The notes under the pieces were generated by a model. It was not told the origin of the DNA and searched no databases. It saw only the letters and a program-made list of their open reading frames with translations. DNA of 9,365 nt, taken from NCBI GenBank assembly GCA_018623895.1, contig JAAZUY010000020.1, positions 1 through 9,365 of the forward strand, read 5' to 3'. Made by a program: the position numbers and the translations under genes. Below, piece by piece: positions 1 through 7,821 of the stretch (positions within the stretch are counted from its first letter, which is position 1; the number at the start of each line of letters is the position of its first letter). This stretch comes from a bacterium. GTDB lineage: Bacteria; Bacillota_I; Bacilli_A; Acholeplasmatales; Acholeplasmataceae.

Positions 1-1423
1 CACCTAATTGATTAAATATTTTAGATGCTGTGTCGGGCAAAAAAGGTTGAATTAATACACCTATAAATCTTATTGTTTCTGTTAAATTATACAAAACAGT
101 GTCTAATTCGTTATTCATGTTCTTTTTATAAAGTTTCCAAGGTTCAGTAAATTCAATATACTTGTTGGCTTTGCGAGCTAAAATCATTATTAACTCTAAC
201 GAATCAGAAACCTTTATTTCTTCCATTAATTTTCTCATTTTAGGAAGAACTTCTAATGCAAACTTCGGCAGATCGAATTCAAATGATCTCATATTTAAAG
301 GTTTATGTAGTTTTCCATCTCTATATTTTTTTATCATACCTATAGTTCTATTCAATAAATTTCCTAGTGTGTTTGATAAATCTGAGTTGTTTCTTTCAAT
401 GATTAATTCATAAGTCATATTCCCATCTTCTGAAAATGGAATTTCATGCAAAACATAATATCTTATAGTATCTAAACTGAAGTACTTAAGAAGATCTTTT
501 GTATACATAACATTTCCTTTTGACTTGCTCATCTTACCTTTGTCAATTAAAACCCACGGATGACCAAATATTTTTTTTGGTAATGGTAGATCAAGTGCCA
601 TCAAAATAATTGGCCAATAAATAGTATGAAATCTAAGTATGTCTTTTCCGATCAAGTGTAAGTCTGCGGGCCAATACTTTTGCATCATCAAACTGCTTTT
701 TTTTGTATTATATTCTAATCCAGTAATGTAATTTGATAAAGCATCAATCCATACATAAATTATATGTTTTTTATCAAATTCAACTGGAACTCCCCATTCA
801 AAAGATGTTCTTGATATTGATAAATCATGTAAATCTTCTTTTAAAAAATTTTGAATCATTTCATTTTTTCTTTTTTCTGGCTGAATAAATTCAGGGTTTT
901 TTTCAATATGACTGACAAGCTTTTCTCTGTACTTAGACATTTTAAAAAAATATACTTCTTCCTCCATCCACTCTAGTTTATCTCCTCTGGGTCCTTTTCC
1001 ATCAATTATATCTTTTTCTAAAACAAATGATTCCTCTGATACTGAATACCATCCTGAATATTTTCCTAAATATATATCACCCTTCTCATATAATTTTTTA
1101 AAAATATCTTGAACTATTTTTTTGTGATTACTGTTTGATGTTCTTACAAAATTATCATAGGAAATATTAACTGAATCGTAAATACTTTTAATGTTTCTGC
1201 TTACTTGATCGACATATATTTGGCTTTTTATATTTCTTTTTTTTGCAGCTTTTTCTATTTTTAAACCATGTTCATCTGTTCCAGTCTGAAATAAAACATC
1301 GTATCCATCTAGTCTTTTAAACCTTGCTATAGCATCGGCCAGTATCACCTCATATACATTTCCAATATGTGGTGTATCTGAAGCATATGCGATTGCAGTT
1401 GTTATGTAATAATTTTTTTTCAA
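1..1423 (-). CDS. metG: Methionyl-tRNA synthetase, C-terminus cut by window edge
   Basis: This cytoplasmic class I synthetase charges tRNA-Met (elongator and initiator) with methionine using ATP. I read 474 uninterrupted codons from a TTG start. The class I signature appears as PHIGN at residues 18-22, followed by the conserved TGTDEHG at 47-53. The KMSKS loop is KGKMSKSKGN at 295-304, and the anticodon-binding helical domain follows (NRTIGMI near 358, NKYIEFTEPW at 420-429). The knuckle region at 125-150 keeps its scaffold (GWY...ESF...DGK) but has no Cys: the four expected ligands are S127, E130, G144 and G147. The TTG start is chosen because no ATG lies nearby, the N-terminus MKKNYYITTA fits the family, and AGAGAGGA lies about ten bases upstream. 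It begins two bases after the rsmI stop, so coupling is likely. Any C-terminal tRNA-binding extension would lie outside the window. The family call is certain. Confidence 0.97.
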   Translation of the reverse strand, partial: MKKNYYITTAIAYASDTPHIGNVYEVILADAIARFKRLDGYDVLFQTGTDEHGLKIEKAAKKRNIKSQIYVDQVSRNIKSIYDSVNISYDNFVRTSNSNHKKIVQDIFKKLYEKGDIYLGKYSGWYSVSEESFVLEKDIIDGKGPRGDKLEWMEEEVYFFKMSKYREKLVSHIEKNPEFIQPEKRKNEMIQNFLKEDLHDLSISRTSFEWGVPVEFDKKHIIYVWIDALSNYITGLEYNTKKSSLMMQKYWPADLHLIGKDILRFHTIYWPIILMALDLPLPKKIFGHPWVLIDKGKMSKSKGNVMYTKDLLKYFSLDTIRYYVLHEIPFSEDGNMTYELIIERNNSDLSNTLGNLLNRTIGMIKKYRDGKLHKPLNMRSFEFDLPKFALEVLPKMRKLMEEIKVSDSLELIMILARKANKYIEFTEPWKLYKKNMNNELDTVLYNLTETIRFIGVLIQPFLPDTASKIFNQLG

Positions 1424-1425
1424 TT

Positions 1426-2268
1426 TTATTTATCCTCTCTTAAAATCTTAACAATTCTATAAACATCTTTTTTTGAAATTTTCAATTCTTTTGAAACTAT
1501 TTCCATACTTTTTTTATGTTCAACACCCATATCTATAAACTTATAGTACTCTTTCAAAACTTCTTTATTAGAATATTTATCATTTTTTTTTGCTTCTTCG
1601 ACTAGGATAACATACTCTCCTTTATTTATAAAATTCATTTGGTCCACATCTTTTAATTCAAAATAGCTTATGGTCTCAAATTTTTTTGTAAGTTCTCTAG
1701 CCAAAGTAATTTTTCTATTGCCTAAAAACTTGTACATTATCAATAGCGTTTCCTTTATTCTTTTAGGACTCTCAAAGAATACTGAAGTACATAGTAATTT
1801 ATTTATACCATTTAATACTGATTCGTAACTCTTTTTTTTACGAGGAAAAAATCCATAAAAGTAGAATGGATAGGGTGAAAGATTTGAAGTTACTAAAGCA
1901 GCCAAGATTGAACTTGCACCGACAATTGGTACAACTTTTATATTCTCATCTATACACTTTTTAACAAGCTTGTGTCCAGGATCAGAAACAAGAGGTGTTC
2001 CCGCATCAGATATAAGTGCCACTGACATATTCTCGATCTTTAAGTAATTTATTGCCTCATTCAAAATTTTCTCTTCATTATAATCATGAAAAGACCTTAG
2101 TTTTGTTTTAATGTTGTAATGTGTCATTAGTTTCCTGGACCTTCGAGTATCTTCACATAATATAACGTCTACATTCTTCAGTATTTCTACCGCTCTGTAA
2201 GTTATATCATTCAAATTTCCTATTGGTGTAGAAACAATATAAAGTGTACTAACTAAAATTTTTTCCAT
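1426..2268 (-). CDS. rsmI: 16S rRNA (cytidine(1402)-2'-O)-methyltransferase RsmI
   Basis: RsmI uses S-adenosylmethionine to 2'-O-methylate C1402 in the decoding centre of 16S rRNA, fine-tuning translation fidelity. The tetrapyrrole-methylase fold is clear. Counting from the ATG, the N-terminus has LYIVSTPIGNLNDIT near residues 9-23. CEDTRRSRKL (38-47), ISDAGTPLVSDPG (86-98), the VVPIVGAS loop (112-119), ARELTKKFETI (190-200) and GEYVILVEE follow. A C-terminal helical segment (KISKKDVYRIVKIL) matches the usual tail. This ATG gives 280 residues. A TTG three codons upstream (2277) would overlap the preceding TGA stop in a four-base TTGA. Neither start has a good Shine-Dalgarno sequence, so translation probably depends on coupling to the upstream methyltransferase gene. 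Bacillus has the same neighbours (yabB, rsmI, metS) but with yazA and abrB between them, which are absent here. Confidence 0.96.
   Translation of the reverse strand: MEKILVSTLYIVSTPIGNLNDITYRAVEILKNVDVILCEDTRRSRKLMTHYNIKTKLRSFHDYNEEKILNEAINYLKIENMSVALISDAGTPLVSDPGHKLVKKCIDENIKVVPIVGASSILAALVTSNLSPYPFYFYGFFPRKKKSYESVLNGINKLLCTSVFFESPKRIKETLLIMYKFLGNRKITLARELTKKFETISYFELKDVDQMNFINKGEYVILVEEAKKNDKYSNKEVLKEYYKFIDMGVEHKKSMEIVSKELKISKKDVYRIVKILREDK
1433..1440 (-). promoter_or_regulatory. Ribosome binding site of metG, inside the end of rsmI
   Basis: AGAGAGGA on the minus strand lies about ten bases upstream of the TTG codon at 1423, within the last codons of rsmI. It is the main support for choosing this TTG as the metG start. 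Confidence 0.6.
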
Positions 2269-2273
2269 GAGTT

Positions 2274-2978
2274 TCAATTTATTTTGTAAATGGTTTTTAA
2301 TTCCATCGACATTTCTCCTTTATCATTATAAAGAACCAAGGGTGGTTGTGTGAAAACCCCCTCATTAGAATTTTTGACGAGTTTAATCAAAACTAAATTT
2401 GGTTTTTTAAAAACATATGGATGTACGAATCTTAATTCTTTAGTTTCAAACATATAGTTTTTAGAAATATTTATAACTTCCGTAAGCCTTTCTGGTTTAA
2501 AACTTAAATATAGAGAACCCTTGCTTTTTAAAGACTTTGATGCAGACTTCAATAATGAATCTAAATCAATTTTGATTTCATGTCTTGCAATTTGTCTTAA
2601 GGTGCTTTTGCTGATTTTAATATTCTTTGTTTTTTTAAAATACGGTGGATTTGAAACAATAACGTCTGCATTCTTTATATCAATTTCTCTTATATCCTTG
2701 TTTATAACAAAAAGTTTTTTTTGTAAAACATTTCTATTTATATTCTTTTCCGCTAATCTAAATAATTCTTCTTGAATTTCTATTCCTGTAATTTTTGAAT
2801 CTGATTTAAGACTCAAATAAAACATTAAAACACCGTTTCCACAACCAAAATCATAAATATTTTTAATTTTTTTATTTATCTTTCCTACAAAATTTGCCAA
2901 CAAGATTGAATCTAGATTATATTTGTTTCCTTTGACTTGATAAATTTTATATGGGGTACCTATTAAATCTGTTAACAT
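2274..2978 (-). CDS. tRNA1(Val) A37 N6-methyltransferase family protein (TrmN6/YabB)
   Basis: This is a SAM-dependent N6-adenine methyltransferase of the YfiC/TrmN6/YabB family. The characterised E. coli member methylates A37 of tRNA1(Val); the same substrate is inferred here, not shown. The SAM-binding motif I is YDFGCGNG at residues 42-49, the acidic residue at the end of strand 2 is in GIEIQEEL (65-72), and the catalytic NPPY tetrad is at 110-113 (VSNPPYFKK). The length of 234 residues fits the family. ATG follows the holB stop with no gap (TAAATG), with only a weak GGA upstream, so coupling is likely. It ends in TGA overlapping the alternative rsmI start. It is syntenic with Bacillus yabB between holB and rsmI. 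The fold is certain and the exact tRNA target less so. Confidence 0.9.
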   Translation of the reverse strand: MLTDLIGTPYKIYQVKGNKYNLDSILLANFVGKINKKIKNIYDFGCGNGVLMFYLSLKSDSKITGIEIQEELFRLAEKNINRNVLQKKLFVINKDIREIDIKNADVIVSNPPYFKKTKNIKISKSTLRQIARHEIKIDLDSLLKSASKSLKSKGSLYLSFKPERLTEVINISKNYMFETKELRFVHPYVFKKPNLVLIKLVKNSNEGVFTQPPLVLYNDKGEMSMELKTIYKIN

Positions 2979-3854
2979 TTATTTTTCCATTTTTTCAATA
3001 TAGTAGAAGATTGTGTGGGCAAGTTTTCTTCTTAACATGTCTATATTTACATTATATTTTACTTGATTATTTATGTCGTATACTGTACTGAGGATTTTGT
3101 AAACTAAACTATTTCTTTTTTTATTTTTCTTTAAATAATTAATAAAAAAATTTTCTAAGATTCTAGTGAAACAAATAAACATTTCTTTATTCTCTATAAC
3201 AAACGTGGTGTTTTCAATAAACCAATTTTCTGATAGTTTTTTCTCCTCCATTAATATACTAAAATTTTCAATAAATTTTCTTAAATGATCAATATTTTCA
3301 TTTTTGATATAATTTTTTGCTTTATCAATATCTGTAGTTAATGTAGAAAGAAAGGAAACAAGTTTTTTATCATATCCCAAATCTTTCAAGCCCTTTTCTA
3401 TTTGCTTTTTTGTAACTTTGTTTGTAAATAGAATTTGACATCTTGATTTGATAGTGTTTAAAACAGTATTTAAATTCTCAGTAAAAAGTAATCCTATTGT
3501 ATTCTGAGGGGGATCTTCCAAAAATTTGAGAATTGCGTTTGATGACTGTTTGTTCATCTTCTCTACACCATCAATTACAAATATCCTTGTTTCATTTTTA
3601 AAAGATGTTTTACTAAATTCTTTTTGTAAAGATGTTATTTCTTCTTTTTTTATAACTCCTGTTGTTGAGTACAACCATTGAAGATTATGTTTCTCTATGG
3701 CATCAGCCCTGTGAATATATTCTTTATTATTTAGAGTGTTAATAGCATTAAGGACTATTTTTTCTCTTAAAGATCCTTCCTCACAAACTATCAAATATAA
3801 ATGTGATAATTTATTATTCGCTTTAGCACTTTTGAAAAATTTATCTATGTTCAT
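2979..3854 (-). CDS. holB: DNA polymerase III delta prime subunit, reduced form
   Basis: Delta prime is a subunit of the clamp loader that places the sliding clamp on primed DNA. Residues 70-140 give the call: EEITSLQKEFSKT, IFVIDGVEKM (91-100), NAILKFLEDPP (106-116) and the SRC arginine-finger motif at 137-139. The N-terminus has SHLYLI (17-22), where relatives continue into a P-loop and a four-cysteine zinc module. Here that stretch reads CEEGSLREK, with no Walker A lysine pattern, and the zinc module is missing: the protein has only three scattered Cys (24, 139, 228). At 291 residues it is shorter than the roughly 330 usual in Firmicutes. The C-terminal half is Lys- and Asn-rich and poorly conserved. 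ATG is preceded by AAGG six bases upstream, and the gene overlaps the end of tmk by 14 bases, as expected for the conserved tmk-holB pair. Confidence 0.9.
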   Translation of the reverse strand: MNIDKFFKSAKANNKLSHLYLIVCEEGSLREKIVLNAINTLNNKEYIHRADAIEKHNLQWLYSTTGVIKKEEITSLQKEFSKTSFKNETRIFVIDGVEKMNKQSSNAILKFLEDPPQNTIGLLFTENLNTVLNTIKSRCQILFTNKVTKKQIEKGLKDLGYDKKLVSFLSTLTTDIDKAKNYIKNENIDHLRKFIENFSILMEEKKLSENWFIENTTFVIENKEMFICFTRILENFFINYLKKNKKRNSLVYKILSTVYDINNQVKYNVNIDMLRRKLAHTIFYYIEKMEK

Positions 3855-4455
3855 TTTTTACCTTATTGATTTCTAAAAGAACTTTGTTAACAATTTTTTC
3901 TATGCTCATACTTCCATTGATTACTATTATTCTATCCCTATAATTTTTTGAAATTTCTAAATATCCTTCACGAACTTTTTCATGAAATGTTATTTTTTCT
4001 TGATCTAGCCGATCATTCTTTTCTCTAGATCTAATTCTTGAGATTCCAATTTTTGGATCAAGATCTATGTAAAATGTTATATCAGGCATGTGTTTTAGGG
4101 CGAAACTATTTATCTCCTTGATGTATGAGAAACCCAGTTTTCGGGCATACCCTTGATATGCAAAAGAACTATCAATAAATCTGTCACAAAGAATTATATC
4201 AACTTTTTTCTTATTTGGAATTATTACATCAATTAAATGTTGAGTTCGAGATGCAGCATATAATAATGCTTCAGTATGATATGTAATATCTTTGTTTTTA
4301 ACATCTAATAGTAATCTTCGAATTGACTCTGCAAAACGAGAGCCTCCTGGTTCTCTTGATATTAAAACAGAATAATTTTTTTTCAGTTCTTCCTCAACTA
4401 GTTTTATAATAGTTGTTTTTCCAGAGCCTTCAACACCTTCGAATGTAATAAACAT
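3841..4455 (-). CDS. tmk: Thymidylate (dTMP) kinase
   Basis: Tmk phosphorylates dTMP to dTDP with ATP, an essential step in both de novo and salvage routes to dTTP. The P-loop is GVEGSGKTT at residues 7-15, the dTMP-site motif REPGGS is at 34-39, and DRFIDSSFAYQG at 91-102 is the DR(Y/F) signature. The LID region has RIRSREKNDRLD at 140-151. The length of 204 residues is standard. The ATG at 4455 has a good GAGAGG ribosome binding site five bases upstream. This is the first gene of the second cluster. The 36-base gap behind truA is the widest between two complete genes in the window and may hold a promoter. The 3' end overlaps holB by 14 bases. Confidence 0.97.
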   Translation of the reverse strand: MFITFEGVEGSGKTTIIKLVEEELKKNYSVLISREPGGSRFAESIRRLLLDVKNKDITYHTEALLYAASRTQHLIDVIIPNKKKVDIILCDRFIDSSFAYQGYARKLGFSYIKEINSFALKHMPDITFYIDLDPKIGISRIRSREKNDRLDQEKITFHEKVREGYLEISKNYRDRIIVINGSMSIEKIVNKVLLEINKVKNEHR

Positions 4456-4466
4456 TTTAACCTCTC

Positions 4467-4502
4467 ATTATATATTATATCAATGAATACTTTATTTGTA
4501 AT
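4467..4502 (-). promoter_or_regulatory. Possible promoter for the tmk-metG group
   Basis: Between the truA stop and the tmk start the minus strand carries TATAAT at 4479-4474 and a second TATAAT at 4472-4467. A weak -35 candidate, TTACAA, lies at 4501-4496, giving a 16-base spacer to the first box. Transcription would start near 4467, directly in front of the GAGAGG ribosome binding site. The match to the -10 consensus is perfect, but such boxes arise by chance in AT-rich DNA and the -35 is poor, so this is suggestive only. Confidence 0.35.
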
Positions 4503-5217
4503 AAACTTTTTTTAAATATAATCCGCATGCCGGTGCACTAGGTATGTTGATATTTTTTTCTCTATTACTAAATACCTTTTTGATAAAATCCTTATCTTTT
4601 TTTCCCTTACCAATATCTAATAGTGTGCCAATCATTTTTCTTACCATATATTTTAGAAATGAATTCCCGTGAATTTCAAAGCTTAAAGATCTTTTCGATT
4701 CAGTTATCTTTACAGCGAAAATTGTCTTATTGGTAGGTTTTGGAATATCGTTTTTAGAAAAATTTTTGTAGTCATGATTTCCTACAAAATCCAATGCTGC
4801 CTCTTTCATTTTTTCATAGTCTAAATTCTTTATATAAATTGAATAATTTCTATCAAAAACACTTAAACTTTTTTTTGAAATTTTATATACATATTTTTTT
4901 GATGTAGCACTATGTCTTGCATGAAAATTATCTGAAACCTTTTTTACTTTTTTAATAACTATATCTTTTGAAATTGATCTATTTAATATTTCTCTTATTT
5001 GATTTCTTTTGATTTCAAATTCTAAATCAAAATGAATACACTGACCTATTGCATGAACACCCTTGTCAGTTCTTCCAGAGGCAAAAATTTTTATTTCTTT
5101 TTTGAAAACACTGCAAAGAGTTTGTTCAATTTCCCGTTGAATTGTTTTCTTATTAGGTTGTTTTTGGAAGCCATTATATTTTGTGCCATCATAACTTATT
5201 TCACATAAATATCTCAT
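4492..5217 (-). CDS. truA: tRNA pseudouridine(38-40) synthase TruA
   Basis: TruA converts U38, U39 and U40 in the anticodon arm of many tRNAs to pseudouridine. The N-terminus MRYLCEISYDGTKYNGFQ is the classic TruA opening. The catalytic Asp is D51 in SGRTDKGVHA (48-57). Near the C-terminus are RKMIGTLLDIGKG and PSAPACGLYLKKVYY, which complete the fold. The length is 241 residues, normal for the family. A longer reading starting at 5265 would add 16 residues (MYNIGFFCN...) with no family counterpart and would lie inside the end of ecfT. The ATG at 5217 shares one base with the ecfT stop (TAATG), pointing to termination-reinitiation coupling, and no strong Shine-Dalgarno is present. Gene order ecfA1-ecfA2-ecfT-truA matches Bacillus. 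Confidence 0.97.
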   Translation of the reverse strand: MRYLCEISYDGTKYNGFQKQPNKKTIQREIEQTLCSVFKKEIKIFASGRTDKGVHAIGQCIHFDLEFEIKRNQIREILNRSISKDIVIKKVKKVSDNFHARHSATSKKYVYKISKKSLSVFDRNYSIYIKNLDYEKMKEAALDFVGNHDYKNFSKNDIPKPTNKTIFAVKITESKRSLSFEIHGNSFLKYMVRKMIGTLLDIGKGKKDKDFIKKVFSNREKNINIPSAPACGLYLKKVYYK

Positions 5218-6200
5218 TATATTAAAGTCAAGACAAGTATTGCAAAAAAAACCAATATTGTACATGAAATAAGAATATAATCACCACTATGGTTTTTAAA
5301 TGTATCTACACTTGTTCTTTCCTCTCCAACGACATATCCTCTAACTTCCATCGCATTTGCTAGATCTTCAGATCTTTGAAATGAAATAACAAAAATTGGA
5401 ATTAAAAGACTTATAATTTGTTTAATTTTTTTATTTAACTTACTATATTTAAAATCAAGCCCCCTTGAAGCTTGTGCTTTTATGATTTTATCTGTTTCTT
5501 CAAGCAAAGTCGGAATGAATCGCAATGTAAGAGAGATCATCATTGCAATCGATTCAACTGGCAACTTTATGAGTTTAAATGGTTTCAATACTTTTTCTAA
5601 GCCTTGATTTAGTTCTGTAGTTTTTGTTGTGTGAGTTAGTATTGATGTAAGAATGATTAAGTTGACTATTCTTAGGAATATAAACAAAGACCTTATCAAA
5701 CTTTCTTGATAAAGAGTTACGGAATAACTGTAAAGATTTCCATAATATAAAATATATTGTAAGTAAAAAACCAAAAAAAGACTTATAAAAAAATATGACA
5801 CTCTATATCTTATTTTTCTTTTAGTCAAATTATAAAACAATAGCCAAGCTAATATAGCCGGAACACTTGTCAAAGATATATTAAATGTAAAATTACCAAT
5901 AATATTATTAGAATCACCTTGAACATATAAAATTTGAATAAAAATAGTGAATGTTATTAAAAATAAAATAGGTCTTAATCCTGCAAGAATTTTAATTAAT
6001 GGTAGTTTGCAAGAAATTACAACTGTAAAGCTCAAAAAAAGTAAAAAAACAAGAATATATATATTTATATAGTTAGTATTCACTGGAACTATAAATATGC
6101 AAAGCATAATAATAAAAATAGAGATAATTTTAGTGGACGGGTTTATATTATGAAACCACGATTTTCCTGGGATATATTTTCCTATTGGGATTAAATTCAT
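5217..6200 (-). CDS. ecfT: ECF transporter transmembrane subunit EcfT, enlarged
   Basis: EcfT is the membrane scaffold that links the two ATPases (EcfA1/EcfA2) to interchangeable substrate-binding S components in group II ECF importers of vitamins and trace nutrients. The start MNLIPIGKYIPGKSWFH and NPSTKI (20-25) match the family. RFIPTLLEETD is at 227-237, and the two coupling-helix Arg-Gly motifs are SRG (245-247) and VRG (286-288). Hydrophobic segments lie near 24-39, 44-63, 77-92, 170-188, 218-232, 261-273 and 308-327. At 327 residues it is about 60 longer than typical Bacillus-type EcfT. The extra part lies at roughly 100-165 and holds two more hydrophobic stretches (near 112-125 and 136-153). 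The ATG overlaps the ecfA2 stop as ATGA, with AGAGG seven bases upstream. No S-component gene is in the window. Confidence 0.93.
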   Translation of the reverse strand: MNLIPIGKYIPGKSWFHNINPSTKIISIFIIMLCIFIVPVNTNYINIYILVFLLFLSFTVVISCKLPLIKILAGLRPILFLITFTIFIQILYVQGDSNNIIGNFTFNISLTSVPAILAWLLFYNLTKRKIRYRVSYFFISLFLVFYLQYILYYGNLYSYSVTLYQESLIRSLFIFLRIVNLIILTSILTHTTKTTELNQGLEKVLKPFKLIKLPVESIAMMISLTLRFIPTLLEETDKIIKAQASRGLDFKYSKLNKKIKQIISLLIPIFVISFQRSEDLANAMEVRGYVVGEERTSVDTFKNHSGDYILISCTILVFFAILVLTLI

Positions 6201-7042
6201 TTCGATACCTCTATAAGATGATTAAATAAACTATCAATGTCGTATACATCTTTAAATGGAGTATTTATTTTCTTGTTTAAAAATCTCATTATTTTTAATG
6301 ATGTTGGATATTCCAAAGAAAAATTATTGAATTCTTTGTTTTGAAAAAGATCCTCTTTTCTACCATCGTAACTTATTTTTCCATTCTTCATTACAATAAT
6401 TCTCTTTGCATATTTTGCTAATAAATCAATATCATGAGATATTACAATAATTGTTTTATTTTCTGATAAATGAATATCGTTGATAACTTTCATAAGAGTA
6501 TTTTGACCTTCAGGATCAAGTCCTCTAGTCGGCTCATCAAGGATTAAAATTTCAGGTGTCATAGCTAAAACACCTGCAATTGCTACCCTTCTCATTTCTC
6601 CACCACTGATTTTAAACGGAGATTTGTTTAATAGCTTTTCACCTATTCCAACAGCTTTTGCAGACTTTTTTGCTAAATCCATCGCTTTCTTTTCATTAAT
6701 CTTTAAATTGGTTGGTCCAAACATTATATCCTTTAAAACTGTCTCTTCAAATAGTTGATATTCTGGAAATTGAAAAACTAAACCAACTTTTTGTCTTATT
6801 TTGTTTACCATTTTTTTGTTTTTAAATGGGATTTCTGTGTTAAATATAATACTTTTTCCTTCGGTCGGTTCTAGCAAACCATTCATTAGTTGGACCAAAG
6901 TTGATTTTCCACTTCCTGTTTCTCCACAAATTCCTATAAATTCACCTTTTGATTTTATTGATAAAAAAACTTTTTCTAAGGCATTATAGGAGTGATTCAT
7001 GTTTTTGTAATTATATTTTACATTTTTAAATTGTATTCCCAT
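6197..7042 (-). CDS. ecfA2: ECF transporter ATPase EcfA2
   Basis: This is one of two ATP-binding subunits that form the asymmetric EcfA1-EcfA2 dimer driving ECF import at the inner face of the membrane. Walker A is GETGSGKST (40-48), and the Q-loop is in FQFPEYQLFEETV (90-102), a stretch typical of EcfA2. The signature is ISGGE (145-149), Walker B is ILILDEP (165-171) with catalytic E170, the D-loop is GLDPEG, and the switch His is H203 in VISHD. ISGGE in place of LSGGQ is common in this subunit. The ATG at 7042 follows a strong TTGGAGG four bases upstream, so the 25-base overlap with ecfA1 is credible. Length is 281 residues. It ends in TGA overlapping the ecfT start. Confidence 0.95.
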   Translation of the reverse strand: MGIQFKNVKYNYKNMNHSYNALEKVFLSIKSKGEFIGICGETGSGKSTLVQLMNGLLEPTEGKSIIFNTEIPFKNKKMVNKIRQKVGLVFQFPEYQLFEETVLKDIMFGPTNLKINEKKAMDLAKKSAKAVGIGEKLLNKSPFKISGGEMRRVAIAGVLAMTPEILILDEPTRGLDPEGQNTLMKVINDIHLSENKTIIVISHDIDLLAKYAKRIIVMKNGKISYDGRKEDLFQNKEFNNFSLEYPTSLKIMRFLNKKINTPFKDVYDIDSLFNHLIEVSK

Positions 7043-7821
7043 AGAGCCTCCAAAATTTCTTTAGATATCTTTTTGTTATTTTTCATTAAATCGTATAATT
7101 TGTATTGTTCAGGAAGTACTATCTTTGACGTTGATAAAATTTCTCTATTTTGAAAGATATTTTTTGGACTATCATATGATATAACTTTCCCCTTTTTTAA
7201 AACTACCATTTTATTTGCTAATTTTGCTAAATTTAAATTGTGCGTTATCATCAAAACTGTTATATTATCTTGTTGATTAATCTCTTTTATCAAATTTATA
7301 ACGTCTTGTCTGCCTTTTGGATCAAGCATTGATGTTGCCTCATCAAAAATAATTATTTGCTGACTCATAGCGAGTGCGCCAGCAATTGCAACCCTTTGTT
7401 TTTGTCCTCCTGAAAGTTGATGAGGCTCTTTATCGAGATATCTACTCATCCCAACTTTTTTTGAATAATAAATAACTTTATTCTTTATTTCTTTTTGTTC
7501 TAAGCATTGATTTTCTAGACCAAAAGCAATATCATGCTTTACTGTAGAACCAACAAATTGATTGTCTGGATTTTGAAAAACAATTCCTATTTTTTTTCTG
7601 ATTTCATGTACATTTGACGAATTCAACTCAATATCATCAATATAAATTTTTCCAGAGTAATTTTCTAAAAGTCCTACCATGGCTTTAGCAAGTGTTGATT
7701 TTCCTGAACCATTGTGACCTACTACAGATACAAAAGAACCTCTTTCTATATCTAAAGAAATTTTATCTAACGCTTTGGTTTTATTGTCATAAGAATAAGT
7801 TAAATCTGTTATTTTAATCAT
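7018..7821 (-). CDS. ecfA1: ECF transporter ATPase EcfA1
   Basis: This is the partner ATPase of EcfA2 in the energy-coupling module. Walker A is GHNGSGKST (35-43), and the Q-loop segment FQNPDNQFVGSTV (82-94) is diagnostic for EcfA1/CbiO-type subunits. The signature is LSGGQKQRVAIAGALAM (136-152), Walker B is IIIFDEAT (156-163) with E161, and the switch His is H194 in MITHN. The length of 267 residues is usual. The ATG at 7821 has AAAGGTGAT just upstream, a close match to the 16S rRNA 3' end. A 29-base gap with no convincing terminator separates it from the nuclease gene, so the two may be cotranscribed. In Bacillus this gene directly follows rplQ; here the nuclease lies between. Confidence 0.96.
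   Translation of the reverse strand: MIKITDLTYSYDNKTKALDKISLDIERGSFVSVVGHNGSGKSTLAKAMVGLLENYSGKIYIDDIELNSSNVHEIRKKIGIVFQNPDNQFVGSTVKHDIAFGLENQCLEQKEIKNKVIYYSKKVGMSRYLDKEPHQLSGGQKQRVAIAGALAMSQQIIIFDEATSMLDPKGRQDVINLIKEINQQDNITVLMITHNLNLAKLANKMVVLKKGKVISYDSPKNIFQNREILSTSKIVLPEQYKLYDLMKNNKKISKEILEALWEYNLKM

Noticed and set aside
162..413. Plus-strand open frames inside metG, and similar ones within the methyltransferase and ecfA2 genes
   Set aside because: They are antisense to well-supported conserved genes, have no recognisable domain, and are hydrophobic mainly because they mirror Lys-rich AT-rich codons.
5218..5265. Longer truA start adding 16 residues
   Set aside because: The extra N-terminus has no family counterpart and lies inside the end of ecfT. 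The ATG at 5217 gives the canonical TruA opening and a TAATG junction.
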